From Doris montereyensis (lineage: Eukaryota; Mollusca; Gastropoda; Nudibranchia; Dorididae), in NCBI GenBank assembly GCA_037039925.1, contig JAXRKP010000060.1, forward strand, positions 460,001 through 524,000: 64,000 bases of DNA, written 5' to 3'. Under the pieces are notes generated by a model. That model was not told where the DNA came from. It worked only from the letters and a program-made list of their open reading frames with translations, and ran no database searches. The stretch's first letter is position 1. Each line of letters starts with the position of its first letter. Both the position numbers and the translations under genes were made by a program. Positions 12,390-52,700 of the stretch are shown piece by piece.

Positions 12390-13440
12390 AAATTTTTTTC
12401 TTGTACTACTGGATGGAGTAGTTCTTTCCCTTGACATTTGTACCATAACTAAGGCTCGGTATTGATTCTTTTCATTTCATACGATTTTTTTTTTTTCTAG
12501 AGTGCTTTACCTTCAACACATCGGCTGTTATCATGAAAAGTAAAAGCCGGAAATTTTGTCTAAAGTATAACAAGTTGGTGCTCATTTTAATTACCATAAA
12601 GTACTATATCCATAAAATCTGCATTTAATGAATTATTGTCAATATTAGTTAAGATCGGCTGAATATTACGGGAAAACATTCCTGCACATGTGTGTTATAT
12701 CTAAAAATGATTTCATTTATATGATCATCCCATTAGTTTGTTGACATGAGTATACTATATGATCTGGAGCAGTTGAAATATAACACTTTAGACATGAAGT
12801 GTTTGTTTTGATAACCTCTCACGATTGTCAATGATGTTTGAAAGTATTATACTATTCTTTTATAGGTTTATATGCGAAAAAACATTAAAATAACAGAAAA
12901 AATTGTAAAAATGCGGTTTTCTCAAATCTTAATTTTTGACAGTGATATGCGATCTACTTTTAAAAAAATGTATTGTCCGATTGCCCCCAAATTTGATATA
13001 TAACATCTGTAAACACCCCCCTAATCCAGTAACAATCTTTGATATCTCTTCAAATTTTTGCAAAACGAATTTTTGTGTGATTAAATTTGCCAAAATTTGA
13101 AAAGGTTGCTATATGCATTTTCAAACAATTCATAAAAAAGAAAAACCGTTTCATTTATCCACAAAACTACTGGGTGCGGCTAGATATTGAACCAAATAAC
13201 GTGTGTGCAAAGTTACAGTCAATTTTTTTATAACTGAAAAAGCCTATTACTATTAGAAATGAATTTGCTATCTTTGCAACGAAAATCCAAGATGGCGGCG
13301 CTCCCATGGCAACCATATGATAATAAATAATAATTCAAAAATCTTTTTCAGCTAAATTAGACATGCCGAGTACAATGGTAGTGGTTAAAATTGTCTATAT
13401 TAAAAAACCCAACAAAAAAAACATGCTCAGGACCCCCCCC
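12390..13440 (+). repeat. Dispersed repeat R1, copy 1
   Basis: This roughly 1-kb non-coding stretch aligns by eye with 44440-45130 and 62296-63185 in the same orientation. Shared landmarks are ACCATAA...AAGCTCRGTATTGATTCTTT near the start, then TTTTGTCTAAA...CAAGTTGGTGCTCATTTTAA, and near the end ATCCAAGATGGCGGC followed by CCATGGCAACC. It ends in a C-run immediately next to the TTAA target of the piggyBac element. No open frame or clear terminal repeats were found, so the class of the element is unknown. Confidence 0.6.
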
Positions 13441-13454
13441 CCCCCCCCAGCATA

Positions 13455-16141
13455 TTAACTCTTTGTGACCGACTTTTTTCCAACGCTGGGACGTAATTAT
13501 TCCAAAGGCTCGAAATTCACAATGCAACGAGCGTACAGAAAGCAGTATGACACAAACGTTATAGACAAAAAACATATAATTATAATCCAATATATGAAAT
13601 GAAAGGTAACTGATTGGGGAGTAATAATATGAAATAAAAAAAAATTAAAATCTATATTCTAAATGTGATTTGAGTGTTTGAAAATGTTTTATGTAATTTT
13701 TTACACACACAATCAAAAAAAAATTGCACCAACCTGGTATAAAAAAAATAGTCAAAGTCATTCAATCTCAATGTACATCCCACCAAAGGTAATCCAAATA
13801 TCCATTACATATCCAAACTTGGTATAGATCCATTGAATAGTTTTTGAGCAATTCCTAATTTTCTAAAATACGCAACTTCAGGATTACAAACAAAATATTT
13901 ACCCAAAAAAATGAGTACAACTGACTATTTACACTATGCTAACGAACTATTTACAAAATGACAATACTGTGGGCTCTCTATTCTACTGAATGATTGCCAT
14001 GTGTTGTGTGGTATGTCACAAAGCAATCTTTGGGGTGTAGATGAGGCTGACCAGGGCATCCAAGGCAAACATAATGTGTCCTTTTACCGCTTTGCGGAGT
14101 ACTGCACACCACACAGCGGATGTCGTTTGGCACGTATGACACCAAATGCATGTTGCCGGTAAACCTTACTATGAGATTGACAGTTGTCGGCCTTCCCTTG
14201 GAGCGTTTGACATCATATTCGGGCGTTCTGAGCTGCACCGATTTCAAGACAAGCTCTTCAATCAGGTCATCCTTGAAGTCGCGGAAAGAGACATATTTTG
14301 CGTCGCGTTCTCTCGTCAGCCGGTACAAGATGTATGCATTTGCTTGGGTTACCTCCAAGATCCAATGGAATATTTTCTTCCACCATTTTTTGGTCTTTCT
14401 TTCAAATGTTCCATAGTATGATACCATTTGGTCCATCTTGTCGCAGCCATTCATCTGTCTGTTGTATCGCTCAATAATCCCTGGTTTCGAAATCTGCTCG
14501 CCTCTTCTATTCCGCTGGTGGATAATTGACGTGTCTGCTTTTGTTGAGATGGCCAAACAAGATTTTGTTGCCTTCTTGTCTCTCCATGCGACAACCATTA
14601 TACTTGCATCTTCTGTAAAGTAAAATCTACTTTCCTGTCTTTGTAATTTGAGGGTTTTCAATTCTGGTGGAAAATTCCGTCTGTTGACTTGTACAGTGCC
14701 TGTGTAGTAGAAGGAGTTCTGCTTTAGGTAGTGAATCAAGTTATATGTCGTGTAGTATCTGTCTGCGTAAATATGATGTCCTTTTTCGACTGGTCGCAAA
14801 AGTGTTTGGAAGACTTTGATGGCACTTTCACTGTTGATGTCTAACAATGGGTCGAATACGATGTTTCCTTACCAAAGTAGATCAATAAGTTCATGACATA
14901 GCCTGTTGTGCTATCGCATAATCCGAAGGTCTTCACGTGGTATTTTTTTGGCTTTGAAGCATTATATGTCTTGTACTTGAATCGGCCCTTCCAACCAATG
15001 ACCATTTCATCAATAGCAAGCTCTTGGTACGGGTAGAAAGCAACTTGAAATTGCCTGACAAGTTTTTCCACAAACGGCTCTATCTTTGATTTTGATGCAG
15101 CCAACGGTTCACAGCAGTGGAGCATTGTGGAGTGAATAGCATCAAAGCGGTTACCTCCAAACATTTCATGGTACCATGGTGTTTTCCTGTGCTTTTTTCT
15201 CACTCCAATAATCCCGGTACTTGGGCCTCTTGTCCATTCCAATAGCCAACAGGACCGCGAAATACTGCAGGATTTCGAGATGGTAATTTTTTTCCACGAG
15301 CCGTATACAGAGCGCTTCCTTGCACTTGCAGGCGTGTTGACGGTAACTTTCATTTGAGCAAAGTGGTTGATGGATTCAACTAGCTCCTCTGTAATACCTT
15401 GTGTCAGTAAGGCACTATAGCAATCCAACGGTGTAGATGCCGATGACAAATCCGCCTGAACCCGGGTATTTTTGATGGCGAAAAACGGAAATTATTCTGC
15501 GTCTCTTCATTGTTGGCGATTCGATTCCATATTTCAGGTTGTACTTTACTAGACCTTGATGAGTTTGAAGCATTATTTGTTATGCTTCTGGGTCTTCCTC
15601 TTGATACTGGGTCCCCACTGGGACCTGGAGTTGGAATGGGCTGAGGAGCCACAGTCTGAGTCTGCCCATTATCATTACTACCTTCATCACTATTCCCCTC
15701 ACTGTCACTACTACTACTACTTTCTTCGATTGCTACATCTTGCTCATACAAAGGTTCACTATCACTTTCATCACTATCATCTAGCCATCTATTCAATAGC
15801 CTACCAGCTTCTACTGCAGAATATCGTCTAGGCCTATCATTGCTAGCCATAGCTCAACTTGAAACACACAAAAAATCACGTCAATCAGAGTTGAAATAAT
15901 CAAAGCGTTTCACAATCAAATTTAGCGGTTAAAACGTAAATAAAGCCAATAGAAACACCCCTCTAGGGAGGATTGATGTCATCCAAAACATTCGGTAGTA
16001 TTTTGATTCGCATTTTCTCTTCGGTGTTTTCCTTGTTATTATTTTACTAGGCATACTTTACCGGCCGTACACTGTGGCCGGTGGGTAAAATTGGTTTTTT
16101 CGTCGGCCGCAGGCTGCGGCCACTGGGAGCCAATGAGTTAA
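13455..16141 (-). mobile_element. piggyBac-family DNA transposon with TTAA target-site duplication
   Basis: A TTAA at 13455-13458 and another at 16138-16141 bracket the element. Read inward, the ends are TTAACTCTTTG on the left and TTAACTCATTG on the right, with a second matching block slightly further in (GACCGACTTTTTTCC versus GGCCGACGAAAAAACC). The right subterminal region has a 17-bp perfect palindrome at 16105-16121 (GGCCGCAG-G-CTGCGGCC) and a GGCCGG/CCGGCC stem at about 16062-16082. TTAA duplication is a hallmark of piggyBac. The transposase is on the minus strand inside. The element is about 2.7 kb, a normal autonomous length. Confidence 0.88.
13978..15850 (-). CDS. piggyBac (PGBD4-like) transposase, interrupted by single-base frameshifts
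   Basis: From an ATG at 15850 the protein starts with an acidic, Ser-rich N-terminus, usual for the family. The DDE_Tnp_1_7 domain follows: YHLEILQYFAVLLAIGMDKR and YRDYWSEKK (about 15200-15320), AIDEMVIGWKGRFK with catalytic Asp 1 (about 15010), HIYADRYYTT with Asp 2 (about 14780), and NGCDKMDQMVSYY with Asp 3 (about 14440). The C-terminus is a Cys/His-rich domain (CVVCS...CLGCPG...C...H, about 14000-14110) that in this family binds the terminal repeats. The frame shifts near 15460, twice around 15200-15330, and near 14855. Each is explained by an isolated small indel and all key residues remain. It is therefore either a recently dead copy or an intact one with sequence errors. Confidence 0.9.
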
Positions 16142-17476
16142 AGAAACTGAAGTAGGCCTACATCTTTATTTAATAGCGCCCTTTCAGTTTAAATCAAATG
16201 GTATAGTAAAGATAAAACACAGACTTTAAAAAACAAACTACATGTACTTGAATTTCAATAAATCAATCTTGCAGAAAAAAAGACATTCATTGATTTTTTT
16301 ATATCTTCAAATCATATAGACACAATGGACAGCTGTTAAAAATTTATTCATGTAGCTTAATTTATTCAACATTAAATTTGACAGATATGGAAACAGACTT
16401 CATTCTCATCAAAAGATCAATAGATGATTATATTAATTATTCTTCAAGTTGTATGGAGGCCTATGTCCTAGTAAATTCTAGAAGCAGTACAATGATAATG
16501 GTTTAAGATAATGTTTGTCATCATTATATCTGAACAGTTATCTATATTACTAAGAAGAAATCTCATTTTGAACTTTTCTTTAGTTCTCTTTTTTTTTGCT
16601 AGACACAAAGAAAAAACTTGGAGGACTATTGAGAGATAGCAAGAGTGGAACCAGTGAGACTTTTTCATTGTTAGTATCTGCATGACAAGATGGAAATTGA
16701 GAAATCTAGACATAAAAGAAGAAAAAAACACTACAAACAGGCTGACAGAGCTCAGATATATCCCCCCCCCCCACCCCACCAACAAAAAATAATAATAAAA
16801 AAATACCAAAAAGACAAAATAGCAGCTGTGTGTGTTGGAATAACTTTCTTATGATTACAATAAACTTGAAGAACTGACTCCAAAGGTGAACATCAGATAT
16901 ATGTCAACTCATTGAGAACAACAAATGATCATGTCATGTTTTGAAACAGAAAACATCAAAAATATATGGCAAATACCATGCTGTGCAACACCAATAGTAC
17001 ATAATAAAGCCTTTACTTTCAGTGCGCTTCTCCTCAGTACTTTTCTTTCTTTTACATAGTGAATATGACTTGTAGAAGAGAGCACCAAACATTGACAACA
17101 ATAGTATATTTACATGTAATAATTGGCATTAGGACATTTTTTTGTCAAGCGAAGAAATTACATAAATACATGCCCACATCTCTCCAATTCCTACATCACT
17201 ATCACTGGCCGATAAAACTACTGTGTCTGAATTATTATTTTAAGAAATTGTGCAGTCTTTGATTTCACATTGCTATAGTGAAGCATTGTAATGTATGTGA
17301 CTTTCCTGCTTCACAATTTTAGAAACATTTCATGAGTCAACATGGTGAAAGAAAAGAAGCTCTCATTGCCTATACACAAACACAAGTGTAAGGATGTAAT
17401 ATACAATTTTTATTGAAAATTACTGGTTATTGATTGTTATCAATACTTCAATACTGTGTCGTTTTACAAAAGCTTT
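16142..17476. other. Intergenic AT-rich sequence, nothing recognised
   Basis: No conserved open frame or known repeat was recognised. A C-rich run lies at about 16760-16780. The longest open frames are low-complexity and lysine/phenylalanine-rich, typical of AT-rich noise. Confidence 0.6.
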
Positions 17477-17966
17477 TTATTTGCTTCTTTCTTTCTTTCT
17501 TTATCAGTTCCCATTCTACTTTTGGAGTATGGGTTCAGATGCCCGAGATGATCTTTCTTCAGGATACCCTGTCCTGACATTTTCTGTTTCCTTCCAAAAA
17601 GTTAAATTTCTATGCTTCAATGCCTCTTTTATATCTTCTTCCCACTTTCTTCAATGTCTGCCTTTTGGTCTTTTACCTTGGGCTTTAGCACTGTATACTG
17701 ATTTAGCTATTCTATTGTCATTCCTTCTGTTAACATGCCCAAACCATCTCGATTTATTTCTATCTTAGTTTTTATGCCATCTACTTTGGTTTGATCTCTT
17801 ATTGTTGTGTTTCTGATTTTGTCTCTTTCAGTTTTCCCAACTACTCTTCTTAGATATTTCATTTCACTAATTTTAGCTGCCTGTACTCTACTGTATTCTC
17901 TGTTTGCTTCTGATGCATCAAAAACGGGTATTTTTCTCAATCTGTCTCTCATTTCTTTAAAAGCCT
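17477..17966 (-). pseudogene. LINE 3'-end fragment (family also at 23150 and 30175)
   Basis: The minus strand encodes the C-terminal region of a LINE ORF2: MKYLRRVVGKTERDKIRNTT, then DQTKVDGIKTKIEINRDGLG. It ends in a (GAAA)n tail, seen as CTTT repeats at about 17484-17502 on the plus strand. The same sequence recurs at 23150-24085 and 30175-32740, so this is a heavily 5'-truncated copy. It lies downstream of the VRK1-like stop. Confidence 0.85.
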
Positions 17967-18176
17967 AACCATTATAAGAATGGCTGCTTATTTGAAGCTG
18001 CATATATATAATAAGCATAAAAGACTATGTGCAACATTTGAAAGCATACATTTTTGCTTATGAAGATATTTGTTACAAAGTAGAAAGCATAAGCAGAAAA
18101 GAAGATAATTTCCATGTACATGGAGATCTTAGAAAAAAACTAAAGCAAACCCACGCCCAATGTACCTGGGTCAGTG

Positions 18177-46926
<28,750 letters not shown>

Positions 46927-49272
46927 TCTGACTTTCTTGCTTTTCTTTTTCTATATATATATATATATAAACTATGTCATTAGATTTAAAGGAATAGCAT
47001 GATTTTTAAAACAGTGTGACTAGCGCTCATGCCTACTCATAGTTCAGCCCTGCATGACTAAATCAGGGCAATGAATATTTGTGTAAATCTTAAAACCCTT
47101 TAACTAGAAAAGTGAATTTTTAAATTCAAGTACAGAAATATACATGGTAATTTGTTGTTGTTGGAAGAACGTATATTATTACATACTATATACAGAGAAA
47201 GTTCAACATTCAGAGCAGTCAACTATCCAAGCAAGAATTAATGAAAACATTTGTCTGTTGAATAGTTAATCTTCTTTCGAAATATAAAAAAGTAAATTTT
47301 CGAAAGATGGATGAATAATTAAATTAATCTGACATAGATTCTCTCTCTCTAAGAGATAAATTTGTTGCATGCAGGGTATTAGAATGTTGTTCTTTTTGTT
47401 CAATTACATTGTAATTTGGTACAATCCCACTGTTTTTCAGGCTCTCAAAATTTTACATGTCAATTACTATTCATGGACCGATTTTCTTCTATTTTGAAGA
47501 CAACAGCTTTGTCATTGGTCAGTATTACTACTATTACCCAGATGAATAGTCTGTCAATCAAGTAGTATTGAAAAGGGATTACCAATTAAATTACAGTTCA
47601 AGTAAATGAGCGTCTTTGCAAAGGGCGTGGGTTGAATAAAAGGTTCTTTTTTTGTTTACTCGCATTATCCATCACAATTTTTATAATACTTGTTATTGCA
47701 TACATGTGATAGAGATCCATGAATATCAAAGGGAAAAAACACAAAAACTTTCCTTTTGAGGGATTTTTTATCTTTTAAAAAAATTCTACCCGTTGGTCTC
47801 ATTTTTTTGTATGTTAGTAAGTATATTGTACCACACATGTATAAATACAAACTTTTCTAACAATTTATTGCACAACGTCAATAAATCTTTATACACAAAC
47901 TGCGCACTTTTTATGAAAATTAGGTAACGTGGACAAGTAAAATGTTTACAAAACATGTTCATATATAAATAAGAAACCCGCTCTTCCTGGTAACATGTCT
48001 CCATAGTACAATGCTTCCTCCATAGCGTCGAATTCCTGTAGCAAATCGTCCCTCTTAGTTGTGACCGGCAAAACTCATTAATTATCCACGTGCGCTCACC
48101 TGCCAGGGGTCAAGCAGTCACAACAGTCCTGATACATGCAATACGCGAGGGCCAAATTTCACAGCTACTACCGGTCAGAGATGTGGGAAATGATCCATAA
48201 AGCTGACCACACCAAGGCCGTGTAAAGTAAAGTTCCTTCAAGGCCATCACAGCCTAGAGTCGGAGCTTATCCCGGTTTCAATAGTGTGAAGTAGAACAGG
48301 GGATAATAGTCTGACACAGATTTTCACTCCCAAGCTAGAGCTCGTACTCATTTGCACCTGGCTAGTGTTAGGAACAAGCTTGTTATATTATGTGTCTTTC
48401 CCAAAGAACACATGAGATCTAGCTTTGCTAGGATTCAAACCTAAACCTCATGATCCCCAGTCCAACAGCCTAATTGCTCGGCCACCGACACGCCCAAAAT
48501 TTATGTAGGCATGTCCAGCATACTTCTAGGGTAAAAATGAAAATGACGTAATGTATGTGTCTAGTGTACTTCTGATAGTTAACTCAAGAAAAGCGCCCGG
48601 CCTTTAAAAACTTTATTTAGGGCGTGTTAGTAGTGTTACGGTTAGCCCGATGTCATTGGCACGGGAAGCTCACAGGCCTTATATTGGGAATACTAATTTT
48701 TCTTATTCCTTACCGTGTTGGGAATAATACCAATAACTAGCTGTCGTTATATCCAACCCTGCTGTGAATACTACTGTGTTCTATTCCCAACCATTTCTTC
48801 GTATTCTCAAGTATGTAGATCTAGGCTAAATGATGGTTGAGTAAGAAAAATTAATTCACAGCAGTGAATTTAAAATAAAAAAGTGGGTGGAGATCAAGAT
48901 ATCTGACTTATCCACACTTATGTTACTTGCTTCAAATCACATCAGCACAGATTTCAGGGGAAGTTTTTCATTCAGTTAGAAGACAATCTTAAGGTGACTT
49001 GTTTCGTATTGAAGAGACCGCCAAACTATGAACTAGTATGTTTATCTTTATTGGAGAATAACATTTTCACCAACCAATCGAAATAAGTTTTGAAATTGTA
49101 CCGGAAGTCATTTGACGTAGGCGTTAGTAATATGGCAGCCATCAACAACACTGAGAGGAAATGAGAAGATGCACTGAATGACTGATGCATATCACCAACA
49201 GGGACAGCTAGATTTTCACACATTCTTTGGAAATTATTTTAGTCAGTTTAGATGGATTGATTCTTATTTCAG
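46927..49272. promoter_or_regulatory. Divergent intergenic region between VRK1-like and PPP1R37-like genes
   Basis: About 2.35 kb between start codons that point away from each other. It should hold both promoters and 5' UTR exons. The PPP1R37-like ATG sits directly after a TTATTTCAG acceptor, so an upstream non-coding exon is expected. AATATGGCAGCCAT at about 49130 resembles a YY1 site, sometimes found near start sites. A minus-strand SINE occupies about 48215-48510. No TATA box or initiator can be assigned with confidence. Confidence 0.4.
48215..48510 (-). repeat. tRNA-derived SINE (type B), nearly full length
   Basis: Reverse complement begins with a tRNA-like head (GAGCAATTAGGCTGTTGGAC, then a B-box-like GGTTTGAATCC). 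The family's 3' module follows, with TATCCC...CTGTTCTACTTCACACTATT, ACCGGGATAAGCTCC and CTTGAAGGAACTTTAC. Same family as 55010, 57462, 51528 and 63335. Confidence 0.75.
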
Positions 49273-49780
49273 ATGGCTGAACTTCAGATCGAATTTGACA
49301 GTTCAGTCAAAGGAGGTTTCTCGGAGATGAATGAGTCTCAAGAGTTTGATGTAAACTCATCCTCCTTGACTGTGGAAAAATGAGAGTCAGAAATCGGAAG
49401 TAAACAACGATCAAAGTTTGGGCATAATGCCCGTCAGTAACGTAAGCAATAATTTCCAGTCATCTGAAATCTCCACAATTTCAACATCCACGGAAGTTTG
49501 CTTGAAAGTATGCATACCTGAACGTGGAGAAAACACGAAAAATGAAACTGATAGACAGAATCTAAAGAACAAACAGCTGGCTCATGAGGATTCTAATAGT
49601 ACAATCAAAGACCAAGATGAGAATTCCAAAACTGCATCAACTCATAACAATGTGCAGAGCAATGGTTCGAATCTCGCAGAGGAAAGCAACCATAAAGAGG
49701 GAAAGAAAAGAAGGGGAATTAGATTTCCTAAAGACACATTTATATCAAGTTACTTGATCCACCAGACCCATGGAAGAATG
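49273..49780 (+). CDS. PPP1R37: PPP1R37-like exon 1 (N-terminus and PP1-docking motif)
   Basis: Starts MAELQIEFDSSVKGGFSEMN directly after a splice acceptor. The frame breaks at an A-run near 49375-49379, continuing NESQKSEVNNDQSLGIMPVS, then a Ser/Asn/Lys-rich disordered stretch to KKRRGIRFPKDTFISSYL. A second break near 49757 (apparent loss of one G) leads into DPPDPWKN, which joins exon 2 as NASSWTTDD. Donor GTAAGT. Confidence 0.88.
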
Positions 49781-52700
49781 GTAAGTAGTGGTGATGTGAT
49801 TGAGATGTCATTGTCAAGAAGAAAAATAAATGAAAGGGATTTTGTGTTCTTATTGGTTCCCAGGTTATCATGTAAGTCACCAAATACCAAAATCTGTTTT
49901 TCAAAATGGATCTTGATCCATGTAAACTTCACTTGAATGATATTGGGTCACATTTCTTGCCTTTAAAATTTTACCATTTTTGTCAACCGATGATAGAGTA
50001 AGGATAAGAAATAAAAGGAAGGATTTCTGAAGGTGGGTTCTAGATCTACTTGAAAGAATAGTGAAAGACAGAAAAGTTTATGAAAATGGGTTGAGAGCGC
50101 AATGGTTCTGCTCGGAAGTATTTTCTTCCAGAGCACAATGGCTTGCACAGGAGTAAAAAAAAAGGCAATATAAAAGTAAATATTGCATATATATATGATA
50201 TTTTCTCAGAGCTGTGATGGCCTAGTGGTTAATGCTTGGGACTTGAAATCCAATGGGATATTCTTTCGCAGGTTCAAACTTGCACTTTCCTCACAATATT
50301 TTTGGGCCCTTTTTAAAGTTGATATTTCAGATTATTTACAACCTCTCCCATTTTTTCAATGGGAGGCTCTGTAATTTTGTTTTAGTTACAGAAGACATGT
50401 TAATGGAGATGTGAGATGTAGGATTTATGAAAGTATTTATAAGTAAAACAAGAAAAGAGAGAATGTATGACAGAAGACATAATGTTGTTAATGTTCGAGT
50501 GCATGTAAGTGAAACATAAACAGTACATAAAATTATGTGAGACAAAAACTCTGCTTAGTGAGAGTCTAGGCATTTTTCCAGATGATAAAATGATAGGTCC
50601 AGATGTATGGGCACCATCAGCTGATTGTTTAAGGGCGGCAGTACAATGTATTATAATGAATTGTCACTGATACGTTTATAGTGGTTGTATCTGTTAAATT
50701 TTACTTCCGTCATATATATGTGAATGCTCTAGAGCAGATATTATCTTTAAAGAAATATATATTACATGTATTCTCATGATCCTCATGTTGTGATTCGATT
50801 CTGTCTTATCTTACACCTCATTGACCTACCACATTAGACTTATTTTTCTGCTTTTGTGTATCAGATGTCAACAAATCAACCACCACTCCCTTCCCCCTAC
50901 TGCACCATTTACGGCTCGCACAAAGCTAGGACGTAATCTAGATGAGCTCAATGAAGACTGTGTTTCTTCATTGACATGCATGATCCAACCCATAATAGCA
51001 TCCGTCAATGTGGTCAAATTGTGAAATGATGTCATAGTAAATTTGCACCACCGAGGAGGTCACCAGTTGTCATGTACATTGCACCCTTACTTAAAAGAAA
51101 ACTGCACAATTGAGGAATACATTGAGGGGTGAACCTAACCTTAATTGCTGAACATTTGGTATCAGAAGAGAAAAAACCTGAATAGAAATGAAATCCATGT
51201 TGTATACATTGCCATGAACTCACCAAACTTTTGAACTTTTCTATTTAGATTACTCCAAGGAAAGTCATACAGTCACTGACTATCTTTTATTAGTTCAGGG
51301 GACAGCCATGACAAACAATGCCATAAACTCATATATTATTTTATTATCCCACCCAAAGGAAAGTCATTATAACTCAGTTGTAATAAAGTCCCTGAACTCT
51401 TTTGATAATTGAAATCAAGCAATGAAATTAGAGGGTAAGTATATATAGATGAAAGTATACATATAACTGGTACTTATGTTTTTGAACCCTTAATATACAT
51501 GTACATGGGATAAAGAGTAAAATTCTACCAAGGCCATTACTATGGCCCATGGAGCCGGAGCTTTAATCGGTTTCCATAGCGTAAAGTGGAACATATATGT
51601 GATAATAAATACCTCCTGGACAGTATGCTAATCTGATGCAGGTTTTCACTCCCAAGCTGGTGCTTGTACCCATTTCAGGTTTCTGTGACGATATATATAT
51701 ATATATCTGTCATTAAAATCTGCTCTAGCTCTAATATTCAAGGATACAAAAACATTTTATGGAAACATAGTTCAAACAGCCAGCCATCCTCCTTAAACTA
51801 AGCCATTCTTCCCCTGAATTCTATTTTTCTTTGTCTTCAGCATCATCTTGGACTACTGATGATTTAATAGTGGCTTACAGAAAAAGTTGTGAACTTCATG
51901 GAACTAAACCAGTGGTCAAAGTTTTGCAACAGCTTCATGTAAGATTTAATCTATGTTTTATACAAAAGTGGTTGAATTGTAAGCTTTTTTTTTCCAATGT
52001 ATAGTCGCAGAACTTAAAAACTCATAAATTGAAAAGTACTCCTTATTCGTGTTATGAATTGAGTTTGCAGGAAATGAATTTGATTGTTATGTCTTTTATA
52101 CAATACATTAATAGAAGACATGATTGTGTTCCAATAGAATTAACTTCAAATAATTTTGATTTTAGGTCGATTTAATGCAGTTACATTATAATTTCCAAAA
52201 CTAAATTCAACATCAAGGCTTATGAGCAAATTCAACAAATTTAATTTTTAGATGTATGATATTAAAACATTGTAAGAAAGCTGAAAAAAACATAACAGCT
52301 TCATGGTTTTTCTTGAGAATTTTGTTTGTTTGTTTCATGTATAATAATGGTCCTGACATTCTCCATTTTTGTTATTCTTACAGACTGTGTCAACCCCAGG
52401 AAAGAGAGAGGAGTCTTTCATTTTAAGAGGTAATGGAATATTTTTATTTTTGTGCTAGAAGATAGCTGTCTTCTTTTTTTAAGGCCTTTAAAATTTGAGA
52501 AAATGCAGTTGAACCTCTCTAATTGGGAAGTGTCAGTGGATTGTAATATCGTCCTGATTTGCCTATTGGGGGACCTAGGGATTTTGGTTTTCCCACAGCA
52601 GGTATTTATGCCCTTCTATGAGTGGTAAATGCAAAAATTAAACGAACAAGTAGCTACATGACCAGTTGACCAAAACGAAGATGGCATTTATCAAAGATGT

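Larger units (their letters stand above)
49781..51840. other. PPP1R37-like intron 1
   Basis: Non-coding apart from two partial SINEs, at about 50210-50310 and 51528-51690. Short (AT)n near 51692-51707. Nothing else recognised. Confidence 0.6.

Noticed and set aside
14120..14623. Plus-strand open frames inside the piggyBac transposase
   Set aside because: Antisense shadows of the transposase; no similarity to anything recognised.
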